From: Pseudoalteromonas rubra | GTDB lineage: Bacteria > Pseudomonadota > Gammaproteobacteria > Enterobacterales > Alteromonadaceae | NCBI RefSeq assembly: GCF_000238295.3 | Contig: NZ_AHCD03000044.1 | Coordinates: 1,116,001-1,180,000, forward strand | Direction: 5' to 3' | Length of the DNA stretch: 64,000 nt | In this document: piece by piece, positions 18,008-25,870 of the stretch | Layout of the letters: each line of letters opens with the position of its first letter | How positions within the stretch are numbered: the first letter of the stretch is position 1 | Program-made: the position numbers and the translations under genes | The notes under the pieces: model-generated | The model's database searches: none | Told to the model about the DNA's origin: nothing | What the model saw: only the letters and a program-made list of their open reading frames with translations

Positions 18008-18478
18008 TTACGCCAGCTGAGATTGCAGATAGTTTTGGATACCGATTTTGTCGATAAGACCGATTTGCTGTTCTAGCCAGTAAACATGGTCTTCTTCGGT
18101 ATCAAACAGCAGCTTTTCGAGGACAGCACGTGATTGGTAGTCCTGCTCCTGTTCACAGATCTTAATGGCCTGTTTAACGCTTTCTACTACTTCCAGTTCT
18201 AGCTTAAGATCGTTTTCCATCATGGATTTTACGTCGCTACCTATAAGCAGATCGCGGCGTTTAGTCATGTTAGGGACACCTTCAAGGAACAAGATACGCT
18301 TGATTAACCAGTCTGCGTGTGTGGTTTCTTCTTCCATTTCGTGATTAAGACGCTCATAAAGTTTGTTCAAACCCCAGTCGTCATACATGCGGGAATGAAT
18401 AAAGTACTGATCAATGGCTGCGAGCTCATTAGCCAGTAGTGCGTTAAATGCATCAATTACCTGTTGCTTGCCTTGCAT
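18008..18478 (-). CDS. Bacterioferritin, ferroxidase-type subunit lacking heme methionine
   Basis: A 156-residue ferritin-like protein starting at ATG 18478 (MQGKQQVIDAFN), placed by GAGGTG. The GTG at 18487 lies inside that ribosome site and is less likely. The di-iron ligands appear intact: NELAAIDQYF, EETTHADW (Glu and His of the ExxH motif), LELEVV, and TEEDHVYWLE. The heme Met52 position is Thr. It thus complements the downstream subunit, which keeps heme Met but has lost the iron ligands. It is the first gene of the two-gene operon, preceded by a Fur-box-like site. It oxidises and stores iron in the cytoplasm. Confidence 0.93.
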   Translation of the reverse strand: MQGKQQVIDAFNALLANELAAIDQYFIHSRMYDDWGLNKLYERLNHEMEEETTHADWLIKRILFLEGVPNMTKRRDLLIGSDVKSMMENDLKLELEVVESVKQAIKICEQEQDYQSRAVLEKLLFDTEEDHVYWLEQQIGLIDKIGIQNYLQSQLA

Positions 18479-18833
18479 AAGTGTCACCTCAATTCGTTCT
18501 AAATTGACGCCAGTGTACGTGTATATAATTTCATGTCAATAAAAAATCTATATAAATCAACATATTAACAACTGATTATTATTCTCATTTCAGTTCAGTT
18601 TTTGGACTTTAAATAGCAATCAGGTGCAATAGCCCAGTGGGCTGGTCGTGCCATAGTGAGTTTTCGTAACAGGGCTGGGAGATTTTGTATCCGGTCATCT
18701 CTACTCATGTGACGCTAATGCGCGCATAATAGAGGTATAGCCCGCAGGTATTTTTTATAGGGTTCCGAAAATGGCCAGTACCTTTGCAACACTGGTTTTA
18801 CACTGAGTCTGAGTCACACAGAAGAGTTGATAT
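18479..18833. other. Divergent intergenic region between bfr operon and Ada-AlkA gene
   Basis: 355 bp without a gene. It holds an AT-rich bfr promoter region (18500-18570), the Fur-like site at 18574-18592, and a short palindrome AGCCCAGTGGGCT near 18627-18639. I see no convincing Ada box before the repair gene. Confidence 0.5.
18574..18592. promoter_or_regulatory. Fur-box-like site upstream of the bfr operon
   Basis: Minus-strand GAAATGAGAATAATAATC resembles the Fur consensus. It lies about 100 bp before the ferroxidase-type bfr gene. Confidence 0.5.
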
Positions 18834-20192
18834 ATGTTTTCCTCAGAAGTTTGTGCCAGAGCACGACAGAGCCGGGATCCTCGGTTTGATGGTTTATTTT
18901 ATGTTGCGGTGAAGAGCACAGGTATATATTGTCGTCCGATATGTCCGGCGCCGGCGGCAAAAGAGCATAATGTGCAGTATTATCAGCATGCGCATTGTGC
19001 TGCACAAGCCGGTTTTAGACCTTGCATTCGTTGTCGACCAGACAGTGCGCCTGGTAGTTATGCCTGGCTGGGTACTCAAACCACGGCAGTCAGAGCGAAA
19101 AGGTTAATTGATGGTGGTTTTCTGGGCAGTGCAAGTGTAACTCAATTGGCAGACAAATTGGGGATCACGACACGATATCTGACCAAACTGTTTCAACAAT
19201 ATTATGGTATAGCGCCAAAAAAATATGCGCTGTTTAAACAGTGTGACTTGGCAAAGCAGCTGTTGCAGCAAACAGCCTTACCGGTTACTCAGGTCGCGTA
19301 TGCTTGCGGGTTTAATTCTCAGCGTCGCTTTAACGACGCATTTAGTCGGCTCTATCAGATTACGCCATCGAGCTTACGTCACGGTGCTGAAGTGAGTCAG
19401 CAGATTGAATTAATGATGGCCTTTCGTCCCCCTTACAATTGGCAGGCGATGTGCGAATTTTTGGCGCATCGTTTGGTAACGCCTCTGGAGTGGTTAGATG
19501 ACACATCTTACGGACGTAATTTTAGATTGGGCGATTATCAAGGTTGCTTTACTGCGCATTATGAGGAGTCTCAGAACCGCTTCAGAGTAACGATTGAGAT
19601 CAGCGATCTTAAAGGGTTACCTTTGGTGGTGAATAATATCCGCCGGGTATTGGATTTAGATGCGGACTCCGCGTTTATCAACACGCATTTACAGCAACAT
19701 TGTAGTGACATTACGCTTCAGGACGGGCTGAGATTACCCGGGATCTGGACTCCTTTCGAAGCGGGAATACGCGCTGTTTTAGGGCAGCAAATTAGTGTTA
19801 CGGCTGCCAGAAACCTAATGATCCAGTTAGTTGAACAGCTGGGAGAAAAGCAGAAAAATGGCACGTATCAATTTCCCTCAGCAAACGTTATTGCGTCATC
19901 TGACCTGTCATTTTTTAAAATGCCTGAACGCCGTAAGCAGGCAATAATAGCCTTGGCGCAGCATCATGTGGACGATCCAGAATGCACACCAGAATCCTGG
20001 CTGGCAATTAAAGGAATAGGTCCCTGGACTGTGGACTATGCAAGCATGCGGGGGCTGAGTGCGCCGGATATTTATTTGGGCGGGGATCTCGGAGTGCAAA
20101 AAGCCATCGATAAGGTCGGGCAGATAGATGAGCCTGGCTGTGCCCCATTTAGAAGCTATCTGACTTTTCAGCTATGGCAGCAAATAAAATAA
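18834..20192 (+). CDS. Ada-AlkA fusion: methyl-phosphotriester sensor, AraC regulator and 3-methyladenine glycosylase
   Basis: A 452-residue protein in three parts. Residues 1-75 are the Ada zinc domain with Cys33, Cys37, Cys64 and Cys67 (GIYCRPIC, FRPCIRC). Cys33 is the expected methyl acceptor from phosphotriesters. Residues 80-185 are an AraC-type helix-turn-helix (ASVTQLADKLGITTRYLTKL, VAYACGFNSQRRFNDAF). The C-terminal half is AlkA-like (AlkA N domain from FRPPYNW, then HhH-GPD with GIGPWTVDYASMRG and the catalytic Asp in LGGDLG). It senses DNA methylation, activates transcription and excises 3-methyladenine. It lacks the methylguanine transferase domain, which the ogt-like gene after the repeat supplies. 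Confidence 0.92.
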   Translation: MFSSEVCARARQSRDPRFDGLFYVAVKSTGIYCRPICPAPAAKEHNVQYYQHAHCAAQAGFRPCIRCRPDSAPGSYAWLGTQTTAVRAKRLIDGGFLGSASVTQLADKLGITTRYLTKLFQQYYGIAPKKYALFKQCDLAKQLLQQTALPVTQVAYACGFNSQRRFNDAFSRLYQITPSSLRHGAEVSQQIELMMAFRPPYNWQAMCEFLAHRLVTPLEWLDDTSYGRNFRLGDYQGCFTAHYEESQNRFRVTIEISDLKGLPLVVNNIRRVLDLDADSAFINTHLQQHCSDITLQDGLRLPGIWTPFEAGIRAVLGQQISVTAARNLMIQLVEQLGEKQKNGTYQFPSANVIASSDLSFFKMPERRKQAIIALAQHHVDDPECTPESWLAIKGIGPWTVDYASMRGLSAPDIYLGGDLGVQKAIDKVGQIDEPGCAPFRSYLTFQLWQQIK

Positions 20193-20353
20193 TACCAATT
20201 TCACTTAATACATGTTCTATTTGAAGGAGCAAATATGACGCTAACTGCGTTAAAAATTTCTCATTTAGAATAACTAAATAGCGAAATTTTTGCCTGGTTA
20301 TCGACCCTATTTTCTCGCCTCAAAATAAAACACTTAATTAAGTAAATTGGTAT
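20192..20353. repeat. MITE-like dispersed repeat with inverted ends
   Basis: The left end is ATACCAATTTCACTTAAT. The right end, read inward on the other strand, is ATACCAATTTACTTAAT. Inside is a near-perfect hairpin (arms 20252-20268 and 20274-20291, loop AATAA). The 162-bp element has no coding capacity. Its first base is the last base of the preceding stop codon. Similar palindromic intergenic elements are common in Alteromonadales. It may also act as a transcript 3' end. Confidence 0.7.
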
Positions 20354-20381
20354 AACGACACGTTTGTTCAGGGAGTAATTT

Positions 20382-20846
20382 ATGACTATTCAAACCTATC
20401 TGGCCAGTCCGGTTGGCGATATTACTTTACAGGCAACTGATAAGGGGCTGAGTTATGTTGGCTTCGCGCCTAAATCTGTGTACTCAGAGGGGACCAATGA
20501 GCATCTTAAACGCGCCTGCACTCAGTTAACCGAGTATTTTGTAGGGCAACGGAGTGAGTTTGATGTTGCTCTGGACACCCAGGGCACGCCTTTTCAACAA
20601 GCGGTGTGGCAACTGCTGCGACAAATCCCTTATGGCGAAACAAATACCTATGGTTGGATGGCAAACAGGCTGGACAATCCAAAAGCGGTCCGCGCTGTTG
20701 GGGCAGCCAATGGTAAAAACCCAATCAGCATTATCGTTCCGTGTCATCGCATTATTGGTGCAAACGGCAAGTTGACCGGATATGCTGGCGGATTGGAACG
20801 TAAATCCTGGCTTTTAGCCCACGAAGGGATAAAAATTACCCAGTAA
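20382..20846 (+). CDS. ogt: Methylated-DNA-[protein]-cysteine S-methyltransferase
   Basis: A 154-residue protein with the conserved active site IIVPCHRIIG, whose Cys accepts the alkyl group from O6-alkylguanine. The winged-helix DNA-binding stretch (TPFQQAVWQLLRQIPYGET, NPKAVRAVGAANGKNP) and the terminal GYAGGLERKSWLLAHE are normal. The enzyme is a single-use repair protein. Its position after the Ada-AlkA fusion restores the full set of Ada activities over two genes. The MITE-like repeat between them means it may have its own promoter. Ogt and the C-terminal half of Ada are hard to tell apart by sequence alone. Confidence 0.92.
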   Translation: MTIQTYLASPVGDITLQATDKGLSYVGFAPKSVYSEGTNEHLKRACTQLTEYFVGQRSEFDVALDTQGTPFQQAVWQLLRQIPYGETNTYGWMANRLDNPKAVRAVGAANGKNPISIIVPCHRIIGANGKLTGYAGGLERKSWLLAHEGIKITQ

Positions 20847-20919
20847 TGTAGACTGTTCATAGCCAAGCTTTAAGGTGAGTTATATACTAAGAGAAAGCCC
20901 GACCTAAAGTCCTGTTTTA

Positions 20920-21750
20920 ATGCGATTGACTGTAATGTCGTTGATATTTTTGTTTGTTTGCTGCCAGGCCGCTGCGAAAGTATCCATCAGACTGTGTTAC
21001 GAAGATAAACATATTCCGCCATTTTTTCTGGGTAACGGGTTTGACGTGCCGCAGGAAAACCCGGGCGCAACCATTGAGATACTCAGACACCTTGAAACCC
21101 AAGTGGATGGCGTACAGTTTCAGTTTGTACGCAAGCCCTGGCAACGATGTTTGTACGAGATAAAACGTAATCGCGTTGATGCTGTGATTGCCAGTTACCG
21201 ACAAGCGCGGCAAGCCTTTTTGTCCTATCCACTTAATGAGGACGGCTCCCCCGACACACTGAGCTCTATCAGCCGACTCGGTACTTGTCTGGTCGGCATG
21301 ACACAACTAAAAACCGCCATTCACGAACGTAGTTACCCCATCAATCTGGCTGTGCCAAGAGGGTATTCAGTTGCTGACGCTGTCGGTAGCGATAAATACA
21401 CTATCCTGAACACAGATTCACAAAGCGATGCGTTTGAATTAGTACTCAAGGGCAAGGTACATGGCACATTTGGCTTGTGTCAGGTCGATGGTAAAGCGGT
21501 CGAAGCCTTTCCTTATCGAAAGCAGCTAGCTGCGGTTTATCCGCCGCTCGATATTAGCTTTGGTTATCTGACGTTTTCGAAGCAATTTAAAGCGCTGCAT
21601 GCGCCAACAGCGCAAGCGTTATGGTCTACGTTGAGTACCTCTGAACTGCACCATATCTACATTGCTTACATTAATCGCCAAAGCTATCCAGGTGATACGC
21701 AGGACAGCAGTCGAACCCCCACAAAAGTACCATGGCAGGTATTTGACTAG
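20920..21750 (+). CDS. Periplasmic solute-binding-protein-like protein (family 3 type)
   Basis: A 276-residue protein with a signal peptide (MRLTVMSLIFLFVCCQAAA) and the layout of bacterial extracellular solute-binding family 3: PPFFLGNG, GATIEILRHLE, KPWQRCLYEIKRNRVDAVIASY, and a second lobe with LVLKGKVHGTFGLCQVDG. No ABC permease or ATPase genes are next to it. Proteins like this in marine gammaproteobacteria are often stand-alone and of unknown ligand. It could act as a receptor partner rather than in uptake. It is followed by tdk in the same direction with a 63-bp gap. The function is uncertain beyond the fold. Confidence 0.75.
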   Translation: MRLTVMSLIFLFVCCQAAAKVSIRLCYEDKHIPPFFLGNGFDVPQENPGATIEILRHLETQVDGVQFQFVRKPWQRCLYEIKRNRVDAVIASYRQARQAFLSYPLNEDGSPDTLSSISRLGTCLVGMTQLKTAIHERSYPINLAVPRGYSVADAVGSDKYTILNTDSQSDAFELVLKGKVHGTFGLCQVDGKAVEAFPYRKQLAAVYPPLDISFGYLTFSKQFKALHAPTAQALWSTLSTSELHHIYIAYINRQSYPGDTQDSSRTPTKVPWQVFD

Positions 21751-21813
21751 GCTGGCTTAATTGTCAGAGTTTGGGTAGACTATCGCGAATTTTTTAGCGG
21801 CAGATACGAGCAT

Positions 21814-22395
21814 ATGGCGCAACTCTATTTTTATTATTCGGCGATGAACGCCGGAAAATCCACCACATTATTGCAATCTGCATTTAATTATCGTGAGCGG
21901 GGTATGAATCCGTTTATCCTGACTGCCGCACTCGATGACCGTGCTGGCGTTGGCAAGGTTGCCTCTCGTATCGGGCTTGAAGCAGATGCACATACTTACG
22001 AGCCAGCAACGGATCTGTTGCACCTAATCAATCAGTCGCATGATAAGCAAGCGCTGGATTGTATTTTGGTCGACGAGAGCCAGTTTTTGAATAAACAGCA
22101 AGTCTCTCAGTTAACCGATGTGGTTGATTTACTGGGGATCCCGGTCTTGTGCTACGGGCTCAGAACCGATTTCCGTGGAGAGCTGTTCGAAGGTGCCCAG
22201 TATTTGCTGGCCTGGGCAGACAAACTGATCGAACTGAAAACGGTCTGCCATTGTGGTCGCAAGGCGAACCACGTTCTGCGACTGGATGCGGCTGGAAATG
22301 CAATTGCTGATGGTGCCCAGGTTGAGATTGGCGGAAATGACCGTTATGTGTCGGTCTGTAGAAAGCACTATAAGGCTGAGCTCAATAGACTTTGA
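21814..22395 (+). CDS. tdk: Thymidine kinase
   Basis: A 193-residue protein, the usual size of bacterial type II thymidine kinase. The P-loop (SAMNAGKSTTLLQ), the ILVDESQFL segment (Walker B-like, with the catalytic Glu expected in the region), the lasso-loop zinc cysteines (TVCHCG and VCRKHY) and CYGLRTDFRGE are all present. It phosphorylates thymidine in the salvage pathway in the cytoplasm. It is convergent with rlmF, with 12 bp between stops. Confidence 0.96.
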   Translation: MAQLYFYYSAMNAGKSTTLLQSAFNYRERGMNPFILTAALDDRAGVGKVASRIGLEADAHTYEPATDLLHLINQSHDKQALDCILVDESQFLNKQQVSQLTDVVDLLGIPVLCYGLRTDFRGELFEGAQYLLAWADKLIELKTVCHCGRKANHVLRLDAAGNAIADGAQVEIGGNDRYVSVCRKHYKAELNRL

Positions 22396-22407
22396 GCTCA
22401 CACTTAG

Positions 22408-23274
22408 TTAAAAACACCAGGCGATAAAGCGGCTGACTTTTTGACCCTGTTGCATATCAATGACTTTTACTTCACTTGCTTTGACCGCTTGCAGGGCTTT
22501 TTTCAAGGCCGGCAGATTGTCTTTTTTCGATACGAGTGAAGTGAACCAGCCAACCTGATCTGCAAAATCCTGACTTTCGTGGATCATGGACTTAATGAAC
22601 GTCAGTTCACCGCCCGGACACCATAGCTCTGGTGCATGGCCACCAAAATTCAGTTGCCCGGGTTTTTGAGATTTGCCCAGATTACGCCATTTTCGCGCTG
22701 TTCCTGCTTGGGCTGCCTGCTCACTTTCATGGAAGGGCGGATTGCACATCGTCAGATGGTAGGTTTCTTTCGCGTTAATGATCCCGTGAAAAATGGCCTG
22801 CTGATCTTTTTGCTGCTTTATTTTAATCCCCAGTCCATTCGCTTTCGCGATGGTTTGTGCCACCGAAACGGCCATAGGGTTGATGTCAGAGCCGGTAAAC
22901 TGCCAGCCATATTCAGCCTGACCAATCAGCGGGTAAATCAGGTTCGCACCAGTACCAATATCGAGACAGCGGATCTGCTTCCCTGTTGGGATTTCGCCCT
23001 GATTGTCATCGGCCAGTAGATCTGCCAGCGCATGAATATAATCAGCCCGGCCTGGGACGGGCGGGCACAAAAAAGGTTCTGGCAGTTGCCAGAGTTTGAC
23101 CCCATAGTCGCTGGCAAGCAGTGCCTGATTCAATGCAACCACTGCAATGCGATCGCTAAAGTCTATGGTGTTGTCACCATGCGGGTTGTTGCGCAGGTGT
23201 TGCGTGAGTGCCGGATTGACCTGGCAAAGACGGGCGAAGTCATAGCCCTGTTGGTGTTTATTTCTGGGGTGCAT
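22408..23274 (-). CDS. rlmF: 23S rRNA (adenine(1618)-N6)-methyltransferase
   Basis: A 288-residue protein matching RlmF (YbiN) along its length: MHPRNKHQQGYDF at the N-terminus, the SAM-binding CLDIGTGANLIYPLIG, and the N6-adenine methyltransferase motif NPPFHES. It methylates A1618 of 23S rRNA. It stands alone on the minus strand between tdk and the hydrolase gene. The N-terminus fits the family without extension. Confidence 0.95.
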   Translation of the reverse strand: MHPRNKHQQGYDFARLCQVNPALTQHLRNNPHGDNTIDFSDRIAVVALNQALLASDYGVKLWQLPEPFLCPPVPGRADYIHALADLLADDNQGEIPTGKQIRCLDIGTGANLIYPLIGQAEYGWQFTGSDINPMAVSVAQTIAKANGLGIKIKQQKDQQAIFHGIINAKETYHLTMCNPPFHESEQAAQAGTARKWRNLGKSQKPGQLNFGGHAPELWCPGGELTFIKSMIHESQDFADQVGWFTSLVSKKDNLPALKKALQAVKASEVKVIDMQQGQKVSRFIAWCF

Positions 23275-23426
23275 TAAATAATTGTTTTCTTACTTTATTG
23301 ATACACCATTATATCGAAATTATGTGTTTTGCGCTGCCTCTTTCCCTGCAAAGACCGAATGAGCCCGCTTGCGATGTTAAAATGCCGTTGGTACGATGAG
23401 TTTAAAAAATGACGTAAAAATCTGAC

Positions 23427-24332
23427 ATGATCATACAAAACTCGCTTTATGTGCCAGTTGGGGAAGGGTATCAGCTGCATCTTCGCCATATTTATCAGCA
23501 ACAGAAAATGGGCCCTGCAGTGCTGCTTATCCATGGTGCAGTTGAAAATGGTAAAATCTTTTATACTCAGAGCAATAAAGGCCTTGCCCCCTTTCTGGCC
23601 GAACAGGGCTATCAGTGTTTTGTGGCGGATTTACGAGGCAGAGGGGGAAGTAAACCTGCCATCAGCAAAGGGGATAAACACGGTCAGACGGAATCAATTG
23701 TTGAAGATATTCCCGCAATTCTGGCGCACATCACGGCAATGACCGGTAAACGGCCTCAGTTCTGGGTAGCGCATTCCTGGGGTGGGGTGTTATTGAATAG
23801 TGTTCTGGCCAGGTTTCCTGAAGAGATTGAACATATCAATGCGTGTGTTTACTTTGGCACAAAAAGGAGCCTCTATAATCGACACCCGGAAAAGCTGCTA
23901 AAGGCCAATCTGATCTGGTATACGCTCGCATTCTGGCAGGTGAGGAAGCATGGCTACCTGCCTGCTCGTCAGCTTAAATGGGGCTCTGATAATGAAACGC
24001 GTAAATCTCATGCACAGAGTGTGCAGTGGGCGAAACGCCGACCCTGGGTAGACAGCGACGACGGCTTTGATTACGCTGCGGCATTAAAAAACAAGGCACT
24101 GCCACCGACTTTACATATCGCGGGGGTCAAAGACAAAGCACTGGCACAGCCGGTAGACATCAGGCAGTTTATGGCTGAGTCGGGCACAGGCATTATGGAA
24201 ATAACTGTATATGGCCGGCGCTATGGTCATCAGCATGATTACGATCATATCAATATGCTAACGCACAGCGCCGCGCGCCACGACCAGTTCTCCGATCTAC
24301 TGGCCTGGTTCGAACGTTACGGACAGACCTGA
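23427..24332 (+). CDS. Alpha/beta-hydrolase fold protein
   Basis: A 301-residue alpha/beta hydrolase. The oxyanion motif LLIHGAVENG, the nucleophile elbow AHSWGG (Ser; the usual first Gly is Ala), the acid region (HIAGVKDKAL) and the terminal His (GHQHDYDHINML) give a full catalytic set. Tryptophan- and arginine-rich middle residues (KRRPWVDSDDGFDY) probably form the lid. There is no signal peptide, so it is cytoplasmic. The substrate cannot be predicted. Its stop codon directly abuts that of the convergent sulfotransferase gene. Confidence 0.8.
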   Translation: MIIQNSLYVPVGEGYQLHLRHIYQQQKMGPAVLLIHGAVENGKIFYTQSNKGLAPFLAEQGYQCFVADLRGRGGSKPAISKGDKHGQTESIVEDIPAILAHITAMTGKRPQFWVAHSWGGVLLNSVLARFPEEIEHINACVYFGTKRSLYNRHPEKLLKANLIWYTLAFWQVRKHGYLPARQLKWGSDNETRKSHAQSVQWAKRRPWVDSDDGFDYAAALKNKALPPTLHIAGVKDKALAQPVDIRQFMAESGTGIMEITVYGRRYGHQHDYDHINMLTHSAARHDQFSDLLAWFERYGQT

Positions 24333-25778
24333 TTAGTGCGGGTCGGGCAGAGCCAGTTCTTTCTTCATCTGTGCCTCGAACTTTTTCCAGTTCACCAGGG
24401 GCGCCGTATTCAGCGGCTTGCGCACCTGAGCTTTACTCAGTGTTGACACGACCTTGTGGCTTTTATAGAACTCCATGCATTCAGGCTCGTACTTTTGATA
24501 CATAAAGTTAAGTGCTTTGCGGATCTCCCGCTCTGGTTCCTCAAGCAGCTTTTCGTAGCTCATAGTGTGGATGTTGCGTGGGAGCATCGTCTTAAAGTGC
24601 GTCATCACGTCATCGGTCAAATCGCTGTATAACTGATACTCTTGTAAAGAGCAGAAGTAAGGCTCATCTTCTGCAAAATGATTGCTATACACTGACCAGG
24701 CATTTGGCATAAAGTCCCGGGTCATGTGGATAAAGCGGGCATCCGGGAACATTTTGTAGATCAGGCCAATATTCTGGAAATTGGCAGGCAATTTGTTGAT
24801 CACGGCTTCTTCTGCTACTCGATGGCGTTTTATTTCATCGACGTATAAATTACGGCAATGGTCGAGCATCGAGGTACTCAGTGTTTTGGTGCAATCCGGA
24901 AAGGGCGCTTCGTTGCGCATGCTCAGGTAAGGCACAATATCGTCACTAATGACCGTACTTTCACCCATAGAGCCTACCTGAGAGTGCTGGATCAGCATCT
25001 GCTCCAGCAAAGTGGAGCCCGTGCGAGGTAGGCCAACAATAAAGACGGGGGTAAACGTGGCCCTGACTTTATCTGGCGGTCTTGAAAAAAAAGCCTCATC
25101 AAAACTGCTTTTTAAATACTCAAAAAAGGGCTGCATGGCTGAGGTGTGAAAGTCACAGAGTGCATGCTGGGCCGCATTGGCTTGCTGGTAATGTGCAAAA
25201 GCCGCATCAATGTCTGTCAGCTTTTCATAAGCATGTGCTTTAGCGTAATGAATCACAATGTGTATTCTGGGGTTATCCAGGTCTGCATCGAGTGTATCGA
25301 GCAGTGCTAAATACTCGGTTAGTTTTTCGCCTTCTGTGAGTTTGATTAACTCGTGGAGCATAAAAACCGTAATGGCGGAATGAGGGCAAGATAGGCCAGC
25401 ATCAAACACATTTCGTGCATTGTCGATAAATCCATAGTCGAGATAAAACTGCCCTAAATGATAGTGAGCCTGGGCATTATGCCTGGCAACACTCAGGGTG
25501 TATTCGAGTACTGTTTTTGCATCAACGGGTGAGCCAACCGCGACAAACGCATCAGCCAGTGCATAGAGCGGGTCGAGCATTTTAGGCAAGTGTTCGCAGG
25601 CGCGTTTCAGATAGTAGATGGCGTTATCGTATTGTTCGAGCCGCATACAGATCCTGCCAAGACCAAACAGGGCCTTGCCGTTTTTTGGATTCTGTTTAAG
25701 CACTTGTTTGAACATAAATTCGGCTTCGCGAAGCCGGTTTTCTTCGAGTAATTCAGAGGCTCTTTCTAGCAGTAACAT
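24333..25778 (-). CDS. TPR-containing sulfotransferase family protein
   Basis: A 481-residue protein. Residues 1-170 are tetratricopeptide repeats (RLREAEFMFKQVLKQNPKNG, AQAHYHLGQFYLDYGFIDNA). Residues 230-470 are a PAPS-dependent sulfotransferase domain with the 5'-phosphosulfate loop FIVGLPRTGSTLLEQML and the 3'-phosphate region ARFIHMTRDFMPNAWSVYSNHF. There is no signal peptide. It follows a TBDR gene in the same direction. Such TBDR/TPR-sulfotransferase pairs recur in Alteromonadales and Xanthomonadales, but the acceptor is not known to me. A hairpin terminator between the genes should make this gene's expression lower than the receptor's. Confidence 0.87.
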   Translation of the reverse strand: MLLLERASELLEENRLREAEFMFKQVLKQNPKNGKALFGLGRICMRLEQYDNAIYYLKRACEHLPKMLDPLYALADAFVAVGSPVDAKTVLEYTLSVARHNAQAHYHLGQFYLDYGFIDNARNVFDAGLSCPHSAITVFMLHELIKLTEGEKLTEYLALLDTLDADLDNPRIHIVIHYAKAHAYEKLTDIDAAFAHYQQANAAQHALCDFHTSAMQPFFEYLKSSFDEAFFSRPPDKVRATFTPVFIVGLPRTGSTLLEQMLIQHSQVGSMGESTVISDDIVPYLSMRNEAPFPDCTKTLSTSMLDHCRNLYVDEIKRHRVAEEAVINKLPANFQNIGLIYKMFPDARFIHMTRDFMPNAWSVYSNHFAEDEPYFCSLQEYQLYSDLTDDVMTHFKTMLPRNIHTMSYEKLLEEPEREIRKALNFMYQKYEPECMEFYKSHKVVSTLSKAQVRKPLNTAPLVNWKKFEAQMKKELALPDPH

Positions 25779-25814
25779 GTGGTTATAAATAGTTTTTTAT
25801 ACATGATAGAAATA

Positions 25815-25848
25815 AAAAGGGGAAATAGCTATAGCTACTTCCCCCTTT
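25815..25848 (-). terminator. Terminator-like hairpin between TBDR and sulfotransferase genes
   Basis: Plus-strand arms AAAAGGGGAAATAGCT (25815-25830) and AGCTACTTCCCCCTTT (25833-25848) pair with one or two mismatches. Read leftward, the stem is followed by TTTTTATT. It probably ends most TBDR transcripts and lets some read into the sulfotransferase. Confidence 0.75.
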
Positions 25849-25870
25849 GTTTCTGGGTTACAGTAAGTCG

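Noticed and set aside
20254..20291. Hairpin inside the intergenic repeat as a terminator or small RNA
   Set aside because: It is part of the MITE-like element and is AT-rich. No promoter points to an independent RNA.
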